This document shows positions 26,250 through 37,900 of a stretch of 64,000 bases of DNA, one piece after another (position 1 is the stretch's first letter; each line of letters begins with the position of its first letter). A model generated the notes under the pieces. That model ran no database searches, had not been told where the DNA came from, and was given only the letters and a program-made list of their open reading frames with translations. This stretch comes from Gymnogyps californianus (lineage: Eukaryota; Chordata; Aves; Accipitriformes; Cathartidae): positions 46,522,072 through 46,586,071 of the forward strand of contig NC_059500.1 of assembly GCF_018139145.2 (NCBI RefSeq), written 5' to 3'. Both the position numbers and the translations under genes were made by a program.

Positions 26250-26425
26250 TATTTAGAATAGAACATTTCTCTATTTAGAGAAGTAGAATTTTGGAATGCT
26301 AAAAATATTTTAGAATAAATCTAGGAATTTAGAATTCTACATTTAAATTTAGATTTTAATTTGAATTAAATTTTAATTATAGTTTAGAATTGAGACTCTA
26401 AATATGTTTAGATTATATTCTGGAA
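26250..26425. repeat. AT-rich stretch with repeated TTTAGA motif
   Basis: The hexamer TTTAGA occurs seven times in 161 bases, starting at 26,252, 26,274, 26,309, 26,328, 26,348, 26,383 and 26,407, often extended to TTTAGAAT. Spacing is irregular (19 to 37 bases), so it is not a clean tandem array; it may be a decayed minisatellite. Confidence 0.6.
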
Positions 26426-29400
26426 AGGAGTAGAAAGCCTTGAAAAGAAAACCTATTAGAAAAAGTATTTTTATAGAGGTAATCCAAAATTGAATATATC
26501 AACTCATGTAAAGAATTTCCACTGCAAATTGAAATGTTCATTTTATGTTCTTTTTAATCTGCATTTTTACTTAGTTTAGCTACAGTAGTATTTTCTCAGA
26601 ATTTTAAAGCTTCCTAACAGATACATAAAAATTCAAATTCACATTAAAATTTATGAAGTGACTTTGAAAAAATTTCAGCCTTGATACCAAATTAGAATGA
26701 TATCAAGAATTGTAATTGACCTCAGGATATTGTTACTTTTTTATCCTACTAACAAAGGCACACGAAAAGTTAAAAGGCTAGAGAGCTTACGTTTATTTTT
26801 CCAGTGAAAGAGTTAATGTGCTACTTTATTTTTAAAGCAAAATACAGCAGCATTTAAGCAACAGCAGTGATGTTATCTGAAAGAACATAATGCAGGGCTA
26901 CTTTATTTTAATGGCTCTGTTATTCATCTTTGACATCAACTGTTTAAAAAGCCAAACTGTACTTTCCTAGCTCAAGGTAAGTGCCCAGACAAAATTCCTC
27001 CATTCAAATAGCTGAAACACAAAGGAAAAATACAAAAGAAGTCCGGAGTGGCATGTGTTAATTCAGAAGGATGATATGTTTTTCTCCCCATTTAAACAGA
27101 AGGAGAGGGAATGTCAAGGGTAAAGTGGTAAAGTGTTAGCATGTTCCTACTATGTGAAGAGATACAACCTGATTTATTTCGATGGAAATTGTGATGTTTC
27201 TGCTGTAATAGCCATGTGGTTTAATTTATCTGCCTGTTTGGGGTTTTTGTTTATTTTTCATATGCAGGTGGTTCAGAAGGGTATCTCCTTTTTCCGGCTG
27301 AATTATCCCCTCCTCCAGACCAAAGAGTTAACAAACTGAGCAAGAACTCGTGATTACAGTATACGTTTTTTTCCATCTAGGAGACTCAAAAAATGTTTCA
27401 AGAAGGAGGGGTGCATTTAAGACCAAGCCCAACTTGTTCAGAGTGTCACTATTCAGGAACAGCAATGCTCTGCAGACATATCAGTTCCCTTTAAAACAAA
27501 CCTGAAGAGAAAGGAACGTGAGAGAAGCAAAGATATAAACTGGCAAGTTAGGCTATTCCTACCTTGAGCACATACAGAGATGTTTTCACAATTTGGGCTG
27601 TCGAATTTCTGTTAGCTAATTGGGCTTAAAATAGAGCTGAGAACTAGGTTACTTGGGCATTTGAGCATAGCTGGAATTGAAGCTTTCAGAGTAGTCAGGT
27701 TGTGTCTGAGGTGACAATCTGTGTTCATACCCACATCACCTTGGTTCTGCTGTTGCTTCAAATTCTTTTAGTTAACTTAGTTTGGGCACGTTAAAAGTGC
27801 ACTTTTTTCCCCCACCCGGTAGATATTCCTGTAACGTACAGATTCAGAGCCTCTGTAATACAGAGACTAAACATCATTATTTCCATTCTTTAGACTAGTC
27901 ATCAGAGCAGTATTATCTTGCTACTGCAGCTCAAGACAAGACCATAGTGTTCAGTGGTGCCAGTGGTTTTGGCTTTTTTTTTAATGTTATCTGCCTGTAG
28001 TAATCCAAGAAGCTATTTTAACTCATGGAGAGTAGTGTAGAATATCAGGCCAACAGGGGACTAGCAGAGAGCTTAAATATTTGGATAGAGGCCTCTTCTT
28101 AAGAGTTGGAATTTTACATTTTAGGCTGAGTAAGGTCCAGGGGAGCTGTGCTTCTCTCTCCTAAATATTTCATAGACTGATCTTTGTGAGAGCCCCAAAT
28201 TGTCCAAAACTGAAAGCGGTCCAATCTGTCACTTCACTGCAGTGTGCCATATGTGGGCAAACCTTGCTATCATTTCTTGTGAATGACACATAGTACATGA
28301 AATTCCCCATTCTGATGACAAAAAAAACAATTAAAAAGCTTTTGATTACAAGGTATATTTGGGAGAGAAAGAGCCCCCATCTCAGTCTGCAGGTCAGATG
28401 GGGGAGCAGCTCTGCAGCTGTCCTCATGGTGGTTGCTCCTCCAGCCTCAGCGTGATGGTCAGTGCTGACCCAACAGTGAGGTTTTGGGCAAGAGAGCTGG
28501 AGGTTAGGAAAGTGTGGTCACTATTGCAGTATCTTACAGGAAAAAAACCCCACCCCCAAAAAAACTCCAGTACACTGTTTTGCTTCTTGGAATACAAGTC
28601 AAGTTCAGGTTCCAGGTCTTGGATGAACATGCCCTTTCCAGATATGGGTTCTTTAGTTTGAGCAGGCCAGTGAACAACTAACAGCCTCTGCAGGGCTTTC
28701 GTGCCCCTAATGCTGAGATCAGAACTCTGGCTTTAAGATGTTTAATACTTCCTAAGTCTGGATGGACACAAGAAGGAAAGGGGGCGGCAGTTTTCTGTAC
28801 TATCGATGAACCTGTCTTCACCTGTGGATAACAGGGGGCCAACAGGGATCAGAATTAAGGGCTATGGGCTCACCTTCTTCATGTTCGTTACAGAGTGGTT
28901 TGCATCGAAGGAGTGTAAGTGGTATTGTAACCTGTGTCAACATTTGGTTCTGTCAAAATGCTTTGTGGTACTAGGTTGGTTTCAGTGGCATTTAATACAG
29001 AGAAGAAAGCTCTGGTAATACCAACACATTCTGTTTCAATGTTTTCAGACTGAAACATTTTCATTTTTGCTCTGAAACATCATTTCCAGTGCACTTTGTA
29101 TAATGTGACAACATTTTAAACATTTTAAAGTTTGAAATATAGTTGAAGTGATTTTGTCAAAATGAGATGATGATAGTAAACCTGATAGACTTTCTTCATC
29201 TCTCTGTTCTTGTTATTTCCTTCTGTCAAGGACTTTAGCACTCTGGAAATTTGTTGCAATTCTGAAAGAAGTGAAGGATCAGATCTTCAGCCCCATGTGA
29301 AATACATTACTGTACCTATTTATAATGGTTTATGTTCCAGGTCTGCAAAGGGGTAGCAGATCTGTGCTTTGGCTCTTCTAGCGCTTTATAGAGTTCAGAA

Positions 29401-31012
29401 CCAGATTTGGACCTAATCTGCCTTCCTTTCCCTATCAATTTAGGGCCAAAGTCATTAAGGACTGGAGAAACAGGGACCCTTACAATATATCCACCAATTC
29501 ACCAACTCAACAGCATATTGTTTTCCATTCAGCCCACTGGGAGAAGTGTACTTTGCAGCCAGATGTCTAGATGATTCTTCTCTTAAAAAAGAGTTTATTT
29601 ACTAGATAAGAAACTGTTGGGAAGGCATCTCTTGGGTTCCTTCCTATTAGCTTGAACCAGTTCCCTGCTCATGTTCTGCTACGTGGAAGTTTCAGTTGTA
29701 GCTTCAGAGCTTACAGTTTGGTGATCATATATATATATTTAACGTGTATTTAACAGGCAGCTTTAGCATTTGTATTTCCTTACAGAGTTTATGAGGACAC
29801 AATGTGGATGTAGATGAATTCATTCAGTAATTATGTCCTAAATTATCTTAATATTGCCTTAGATTATAAAACTACTTATGGAAGAAATATTTTCCAAGGA
29901 CAAGCCTAGAAAGTTTGGTTCTTGTTTCATATTTTCTTTAAAATTCACACATTTTCTCAACTTTAAATAGAAAATAAGACCTAATAAATATAAAATTAAT
30001 GTAAATATGCGGATGCTTTAATTTTCTGGGATTCCACTGTGATATTGTAGGATTGTTACTTCCAGGAATTATTTCATCCTTGAATAAACATAGTATGGTA
30101 CTATTAGAATGTATGTATATATCTATTCGAAATGTTCGGTGATGAAGATTAGTTCTAAAGAGAGTAAGACTCCCCTGCCCCTGCCATCCATTCTCCTTGC
30201 TTTTGGCCAGGCAATTCCTCAGGAATGTTCCTCTATTTCTTTTTAAAGAAATCAGGTCCTCCAGATCAAAAAGGAGATTACAAAGATTTCCCAAGGATAA
30301 AACAGTTAAATTGCCATCAGTCTCTAGGGTAGTTAGCTCTGCAGTCTGGTCTTTCTGTCTTTGCATTGCTTTTCCTCTGAGAGTGCCTCTAAGACCTGGT
30401 AGCTAAAGGTATAAAAAACAATTTAACAAGAACATCCATAATGATAAGTTTTATTATGCTATATTTCCATGGTTTAACTGTTCTCCAAGTGGTCCAAGGA
30501 TCTGGAAGGTCTAAGTAAATTCCCATTAAGGGAAAAGAGGGCAATAAAATTTTTAATAACGCTAGTGTTACCTTACTGTGAGAGGCACTGGCAGTTAGTG
30601 AATATGAATTAAATTCCATTTAAAAGATTTGGGATCCTTTTATTTCATTGACAGTTATGAACTAAAGCTGTAGATCTCACCATTTTAATTAATGATTATT
30701 ATTATTAATAATTGTTATTATCTGAAAACTGATGGTGCTTGGAAGACGTGGCGTTACAATTACCACACTTAGTTCTAAGGGCTTAATTCTGTCTCCTCAG
30801 CCCAAGGTCTCAGAGGGAGTACAGCTGTCAAGCATTACAAAGCCTCAGGCTGTCCCGCTTTGGCTGGAAGGTAGAGCATGCAGATCTCTCCAGTCTCTTC
30901 AGTGGGTGGCTAGTGCTACTAAACTATAAGACCTCCAGGAGTGCAATTAGGTCATCTTCTAAATTTGCTGGTTTGGATGCCCTCAGAGGGGTCAGCTAGA
31001 GTTTATCTTTAG

Positions 31013-31033
31013 TAAATAAATAAATAAATAAAA
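31013..31033 (+). repeat. (TAAA)n microsatellite
   Basis: About five TAAA units in a row, a short simple repeat in intron 1. Confidence 0.9.
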
Positions 31034-31200
31034 TCCTCAAACTAGTGCAAGACAAGACACAGAGAACTGGGTGACAATGAGATCTATGTAGTGGAAAACA
31101 GGACAGATGTTCATTGTCCCTAAAATATGACCTTTTTATTTATGCAGTTCTGTGCAGTGGTAAAGTACAGTTACTTGGTTGAGCTGTGTCTTTTCAGTAA

Positions 31201-31257
31201 TGTGTGTGCTTGTGTAGACACACACACGCACGCGCACACACACACACACACACACAG
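31201..31257. repeat. TG/CA microsatellite with CG units
   Basis: A TG-rich half (31,201-31,215) runs into a long CA/CG half ending near 31,257. The alternating purine-pyrimidine core includes GCACGCGCAC. Such sequence can adopt Z-DNA, and the TG and CA halves are complementary and could fold on themselves. It is probably length-variable. Confidence 0.9.
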
Positions 31258-31643
31258 AGTAGTATGTTTCTAAATCACTCTGAAGACAGCAAAGTCTATA
31301 AAAGGTCTGTAACCTTTGTAGAATACTCTGGTATGGTGAATATGCACTTTACTGGTTTCTGAGGACTTAAGGAGCAAAAGTAGCATCACTTTCCAGTAGT
31401 TAGCACTTCAGTCCTGTTTGAGGCTACTGATGAGTCCAGGAAGTGACTGCTTACACCCTTTTGTCTCAGGGAAGCATGCCATCACCTGCACTGGTGCTAA
31501 ACCTGGCACCAGATTTCAATGGTTGATATAAATAATAATGATTCAAAAAGGGCACAACAGTAGCCTGATGCTAGGGGACATTCAATGTGCTACAGGCTGT
31601 TAAACTCAGAATAAACTTTAGTTAATGTAGTCAAAAGTGATGC

Positions 31644-33140
31644 AATAGAATAGAATAGAACAGGATATTTCAGTTGGAAGGGACCTACAATGATCATCTA
31701 TTCCAACTGCCTGACCACTTCAGGGCTGACCAAGTTTAAGCATGTTACTAAGGGCGTTGTCCAAATGCCTCTTAAACACTGACAGGCATGGGGCGTCAAC
31801 CACCTCTCAAGGAAGCCTGTTCCAGTGTTTGACCACCCTCTCGGTAAAGAAATGCTTCCTAATGTCCAGTCTAAACCTCCCCTGGCGCAGCTTTGAGCCA
31901 TTCCCATGCGTCCTGTCACTGGATCCCAGGGAGAAGAGATCAGCACCTCCCTGTCCACTTCCCCTCCTCAGGAAGCTGTAGAGAGCAATGAGGTTGCCCC
32001 AAAACTCCTTTTCTCCAAACTAGACAAACCCAGAGTCCTCAGCTGCTCCTCCCAGAACATTCCTTCCAGCCCTTCCACCAGCTTTGTTGCCCTCTTCTGG
32101 ATGCACTCAAGGACCTTAACATTCTTCTTAAATTGTGGGGCCCAGAGCTGCACACAGTACTCAAGGTGAGGCCACAACAATGCTGAATACAGCGGGATAA
32201 TCGCCTGTTTTGACCAGCTGGTTATCCTGTGTTTGATGCACCCCAGGATGCGGGTTGCCCTCTTGGCTGCCAGGGCACGCTGCTGACTCACATTGAGCCT
32301 GCTGTCAACCAGCACCTCCAGGTCCCTTTCTGCAGGGCTGCTCTCCAGCCACTCCTCTCCCAATTTATACTTGTGCCTAGCGTTACTTTGTCCTAGGTGC
32401 AGAATCCGGCATTTCAACTTGTTAAATCTCATCCCATTAATCATAGCCCAATGCTCCAATCTATCTAGATCCCTCTGCAAGGCCTCTTGTCCCTCAAGGG
32501 AGTCAGCAGCACCTCCCAGTTTAGTATCACCAGCAAACTTGCTAATGGTGCATTCAACTCCTACATCCAGATCATTGACAAATATATTGAACAGAACTGG
32601 CCCTGGAATTGAACCCTGAGGAACACCGCTGGTGACTGGTCGCCAGCCAGATGTAGCCCCATTCACCACAACCCTTTGAGCTCTGCCCTTCAGCCAGTTC
32701 TTCACCCAGCACACCATAAACCCACTCACCTCACAGTTGGACAACTTGTCCAGAAGGATGCTGTGAGGGACAGTATCAAAAGCCTTACTAAAATCCAGAA
32801 AAACTACATCCACCACTTCCCTTCACCCACTAGGTGAGTGACCTTATCATAGAAGAGTATCAGATTAGTTAAACAGGACTTTCCCTTTGTGAACCCATGT
32901 TGACTGTGCCTGACGATTGCATTATTCTTTAAATGCCTTTCAATAGTACCCAGTATAATTTTCTCCATAATTTTTCCAAGAACTGAGGTTAGACTAACAG
33001 GTCTGTAGTTCCCTGGGTCTTCCTTCTCGCCCTTTTTGTAGACTGGAATAACATTGGCTAGCTTCCAGTCAGCAGGGACCTCCCCAGAAGGCCCAGGGTC
33101 CTGCAGCTCTTTGAGGTGTCCACAAGAGGACTTCCCCATG
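31644..33140 (-). mobile_element. 5'-truncated CR1 LINE with broken reverse transcriptase
   Basis: A 1.5-kb CR1 non-LTR retrotransposon on the minus strand. Its 3' end is at about 31,644, with ATTCT-type pentamers and the usual GGTCCCTTCCAACTG motif. The reverse-transcriptase region reads through 33,139-32,804 (VPADWKLANVIPVYKKG, NYRPVSLTSV, QHGF, KGKSCLTNL) and 32,816-31,968 ([29 protein letters not shown]). The two blocks are in different frames, so a frameshift lies near 32,810. A second shift near 31,990 breaks the C-terminal part. The active-site box, normally FADD, reads FAGD (codon at 32,529-32,531 is GGT), so a catalytic aspartate is lost. The 5' UTR, ORF1 and endonuclease are absent. 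It is an inactive copy. Confidence 0.93.
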
Positions 33141-34799
33141 TATGTTTAAGGAGGGTTTATTCGTGGGCATGCATGTGGAGATATGAGACGGGGTTTATCC
33201 ATGCTACAGAGCTGCACCACTTCAGCTGGAGTTGCCTTTTAAAGAGAAGGCAGCATGAAAATTATTATTGCAGTGCTAATATACTTTAGTTGGGCTTAGT
33301 CAAACCAATTCCTATTTAATTTATGATAAACTAACTCGGTTTAACTGAATGTTTCGGTATTTGACTTAAATTAAACATAAGTCATTCTTCCTGAAATGAA
33401 GATATTGATGGACCAACTGCACAGGCTGGGATTAATATCTTAGACCCTGTTGCAGTTTTCTCCATTAGGTGAATTCATTTAAATTGTTTTTTTTTTTTTT
33501 TCCCAAAAAATGTTCTCCCTCATTCCCCTGTGCTGTTTACATCTTTAAGTTTTAAGGTAAAATATTCAAGTGCTCCTTGAGAATAATAATTTTCTATCAA
33601 TATTTCTTCTTAGTCTACTTTGATGTTTTCTGAAATTTTTCTTTTCTAATATTCTAAAAGCATATTCTTGGTGGTTTTTAGTGGCTTATTTCCAGTTCTC
33701 TTTGAACATTTACTGTTGAGCTCTCAAGTTTCCTACATGTGTATTCTTATAGATACAAATTCAGAATACTGGAGTTTTTTTAAGATTAGAGTTTTCGAGT
33801 GTTCCTCCATCCTCTGTGGTGATTTCGTTCAGATTTATTTGCAAAACCAAGCCTTTTTTCTGAGGTCACTTTGAGTTTCAACTTGAAATGAAAGTAAGCT
33901 CAATTGTCCCTTTTTTGCTCATCGTTAAGGAACTTTTAACTAAATTATTAAGTGTCTTACAAGATTTGCAGTGCAATAGAAGGTCAAATTCCAAAGGAGT
34001 TGGAGAGACATTCTCCCTAAAGACAAGGAGGCTGAATGTTTTGTTTATAGGTGCGTGAAACTAAAGTTTCAAGTTATGAATGTTTAGATATTAATGACTC
34101 TGGAAAGGAAAATTTCTTTGTCAAATTGTGAAAGCTGTCTTAGTTTAGTATTTACATTGCTACTGTGTACTGATGGGATCAATAAGAAGTATTTTTATTG
34201 TAACGTTCTGAAATTTGCAATTTTGCATGAATAGATTTTGTACTTCGAGCTAGTCATTATCCTATGAAGTTACCATTTCCATCTTTCTTTCTTCTACTTC
34301 TTTCTTGCCCACATTTGGCAGAAAGAGAAGTCTATTCCTGTTGCATAGTCTGATGCTGTGAATGTCCTTTTTATAATTTAATTATATAAATAACCAAATC
34401 TAGTGCATTTTACAGTACATTTCCTTAAGCAAACTAGATGGAATGCTTTTTAATAACCATAGAGCCATTTGATGATTTTTATACTTGCCATTTGAAGACA
34501 GTTTGGATATAGATTGATATAGAATTACTTGAAGTACTGCATATAAATTAAACATTAAAAAGGTAGATACAGCCAGACTAAGCAGCTCAAGTATAATCTT
34601 TGGTTATGCAGTTACTGCCTCAAGGACACTCCATCCATTTCATATCATATGTCCTCCTTTTGAAAGATGATCAGTGGGTTCAAGTAACATTTCAGCACAC
34701 AGGAAATTGCATAATTTATAGACGTTTAGAAATGAAAAACAGAAAACTGGTTTTCATAAATTAAATCTCCCTCTCTTTTTTCCTTCTCTCCTCTTACAG

Positions 34800-34904
34800 A
34801 TTGGAACACTGAAGGATTACTACCACTTCTACCATAGTAAAACAATTAAAAGGTCAGTTCTCTCAAGTAGAGGTACCCACAGCTTCATTTCAATGGAACC
34901 AAAG
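34800..34904 (+). CDS. PCSK5: PCSK5 coding exon 2: central prodomain with secondary cleavage site
   Basis: This 105-base, phase 0 exon encodes residues 67-101. The acceptor is preceded by a rich pyrimidine tract ending TTACAG, and the donor is GTAAGA. The peptide carries the convertase prodomain hallmarks DYYHFYHSKT, then IKRS and RGTHSFISMEPK. In this family the prodomain acts as an intramolecular chaperone and inhibitor: it is cut first at its C-terminal end, and an internal pH-dependent cut then releases it. The basic TIKR followed by serine (R84) matches the position of that internal site. The upstream basic residue here is lysine (HSKTIKR). The exon stands alone, with about 26 kb of intron before it and 23 kb after. 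Confidence 0.96.
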
Positions 34905-37900
34905 GTAAGAAAATCCACATATGTGTCTGAGGCAAAAGCCTTTGCATTTTTTATATGAAATATCGTACCAGAGGACATTCACCTGAATGGCATATAACAT
35001 TACAAGAACTGACACACTATCTGTTCGCTAAGGTTCTGCTTCTCATTAAAACAAAGCGAAGACAATACCATGCTATTAAGTATGTGCTATTCTTGGAACA
35101 TAAGGTCCAACATTATTCATGGAGGAGTACAGGAATTTTGTTAATGCAGTAATCACTGTGCTGTGCTTCTCTGCAAAACCACATGTGTAACATTCATGTC
35201 TGCAGATCTTCTGTAAATCAACCAGCTTTCAGAATGAAGATGAGCAATGTGGGATGGTGCAACGTTCAGAGGAAAGTTTCTCTTGCTTTTTTCTGGTCTT
35301 GTTCTGGCCTTGGTGTATGAGGGATTAAAATAAGAATGCTCTTTTCTGTGGTCCTTTTGGTAGTTCCTACTGATCTTAATTTTAAGTTCTGTTTGAAAAA
35401 TGGTGTCATACCTTTGGAGTATATACTATAATAGGTAAGTGTCAACGTAATTTAATTACTGATTTATAGTTAAGTATAATATTGTCTTGTGTCTGTACCC
35501 AAGACATGCTTTTGTTTTAATCCTTTAATTTCAGTGGTTAGGAGCTTCATCACTGACTGTAGAATTGCATTTTCTCTGGTTTTCTTTTAGAAAGGAAGTT
35601 TGGAGAAGATCCCATTAGCTTTTTTATGCTGTTCATGCAACCCACTCTCACCAACAAACCCCCAAGTCCCTGGTGTTTTCAGTGGTGATAAAAGAGTCAA
35701 GCTTTTTTAAGTCCTTGGACGATGACTGTTGTTTATGAAGGATTTGTCAGGTTTTACTTGACAAATAATTTATGAGAAGTAAAAGTTATCAGTAGAAGAC
35801 AGTTTAAATACTGTAGATGTACAGTGTACAAGTTGAGCATCATACAGGAATACTTCGGCAGTCTGCAAAGCCGTATTTGGGGCTGAAGTTCCTCTTGAGG
35901 ATGGGACAAGACTAGGGAAGTGCACACAAAGCATGTTCACCCCTGTGTTGATAGGGCTGAACTGCTTAACCCTTTAAGAGCACCAGCAGCTCTGCTGAGC
36001 AGCGTGTTTTGGGAATTAGTATGAAAATGATCAGGGCTCAAATCTCTGTTCCCACAAGTGCTGAGACCCACCATTCAAACAACGAGCACTGCACTTAGAA
36101 TAGGCGATACTGCAAAAGGAAAGGAAAGTGTTCACATCTGCGTCAGTCCACGCTCTTTCCCGTGGGCACAGAGGTGGAGTGATTTACACACAAATGCGCA
36201 AGTTCACATATATGTACCACCATAAACTTTGGTGTTACACTCAGCTTCCAGATACCCCTTCTGCACCTCTGGCAGCCAGCCCAGACTACTGTGGCCAGAA
36301 TCATGAGAGACTCTTAAGGCAGAGCACAGCAGAAAATCACAGCCATCATCTGTTTTCCAGCGCTTTCCATGTTACACCATTTAGGTCTTGTCCCCAGTCT
36401 GTGCTGCTGCTGGTACAGAATTTCTGAATTTCTGAATCATGTTAAATATCACTTTAACATTGAGAAGCTCTAGTGAGGGTTGTGCAAGGTACTCAACCCT
36501 GTTAATGATTCTGTACCCAAAGAGAAGCCGACAGTCTAATACCTAGATCTGGCAAAAGTGTTTGTGATTGACTTTGTGACTACTCCACTAAACCTGGGCT
36601 TGGGAATTCTTGTGTGGTTGCAGACGTGTCAATATACGGACATATATTTGTAGAATAAAGGCCAGTTTGTCCTCAGTGTGTATAACATTTAATGATTATT
36701 AAAGCAGACTGGAAATTTAGTTGTATTATATAAGCTGGACCTTTGAAAAACAAAAGGTTTAATCTTAAATAAGGCACATTGCATGGCTGTGAGAATTTTA
36801 AAGGACCAGTACTATATGCTACTATATTTATGAGTGTGACTCTATCTAATGCCAATATTTGCAGCAGATTAGATGGCATGTGTATTTGTGAACAAAGGAA
36901 CACTGAGGTTTGTTTACTTTCCAAATAATTTAACGGTAGTTTACTTAATGCTTAAAATCCTCTCTGTGTAACATGCACACACAATTAACTTGATCTGTGC
37001 TTGCTTCAGATGTGGATCACTAATTTGCTCCTTTATGAAGTTCTAAATGATGGAATTTTTATTGAGTGGTAATTCATTATGTAAATAACCTGCATATAAT
37101 GGAGGAACCATTATGAAATCTGGTTTCTAAACTACTTGTGTGGATAGTGTTTGATTTCACTGTGTGAATGCACAGGGAAAGATATATAGGTAATATAAAA
37201 TCTTGCTATTGTGGATTTCAATTAATGAATTGCTTTGAAGATCTTTGGCTTGATTTTTTTCTTCTGGAAAAGCCTCTTGACACTGTTATAAACAATATGA
37301 ATAGATCCAACAGGGAACATAAACTGAAGACGTGGATTACACATTTTGACAATTTTCTCACCATTAACCAAACATTACTCTGTATTTAGATGCAAAGATA
37401 AAGGATATACAGCATAACACAGTTTTGTCCATTATCATCCACATCCTTGCCTAGCAATGCTACGTGTTGTCATTTAGAGATGAAATGGATTAAGTAGTTT
37501 TAGAAAGAGATGCCCAAATGAGCCTTTAATGTCCCTAACATAGATTGTCATGTAGAAAATTTGAAACATAGCTTTATCCACAGCATCTTTTCTAGGCCTA
37601 TGTATAGTTAAGTGGTGTTTCCTATGTGTTGATAGAAAAACAAAGAAGTGAGAGAAGTTTGTGGATTCAAAGCAGAGATTAGTATTATGCATCAAAGCTA
37701 AGCGTTGAATGAAATCTGTTACAGAGGTTTCCGGTCTGTCCAGCTGATGTGCTGCTTGTGGTTGGCCTTTGGCAGGGGTCAATGAAAGCACCATACCATG
37801 AATAGAGAGCCTTTTTTAGCTCCATAGAGTTTGCTCAGCAAAGTTATTTTGGTGACGCTACAATGCATGAAACAATGGGAGCAGGAGCGAAAAGGAAGTG

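Larger units (their letters stand above)
8580..34799 (+). other. PCSK5 intron 1
   Basis: About 26.2 kb between the exon 1 donor (GTAACC) and the exon 2 acceptor. The acceptor has a long pyrimidine tract ending in CTTACAG. The first 850 bases remain in the CpG island and hold a G-quadruplex-type run; the rest is AT-rich. Recognisable contents are an inverted repeat at 13.3 kb, two eroded antisense CR1 copies (16.7-17.2 and 19.0-20.6 kb), a TTTAGA-rich stretch at 26.25 kb, microsatellites near 31.0 and 31.2 kb, and a better preserved CR1 at 31.6-33.1 kb. I see no further exon or RNA gene in the remaining stretches (about 9.5-13.3, 13.4-16.7, 20.6-26.2, 26.4-31.0 and 33.2-34.8 kb). Confidence 0.85.

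Noticed and set aside
31698..31958. 86-codon minus-strand frame in the CR1 at 31.6 kb, matched by a similar 86-codon plus-strand frame at 53,666-53,926
   Set aside because: The two look like a conserved small protein, but they are the wrong reading frame of the same CR1 3' end; the true C-terminal reverse-transcriptase frame is the neighbouring one.
32293..32619. 108-codon plus-strand frame
   Set aside because: It is the opposite-strand shadow of the CR1 reverse transcriptase.
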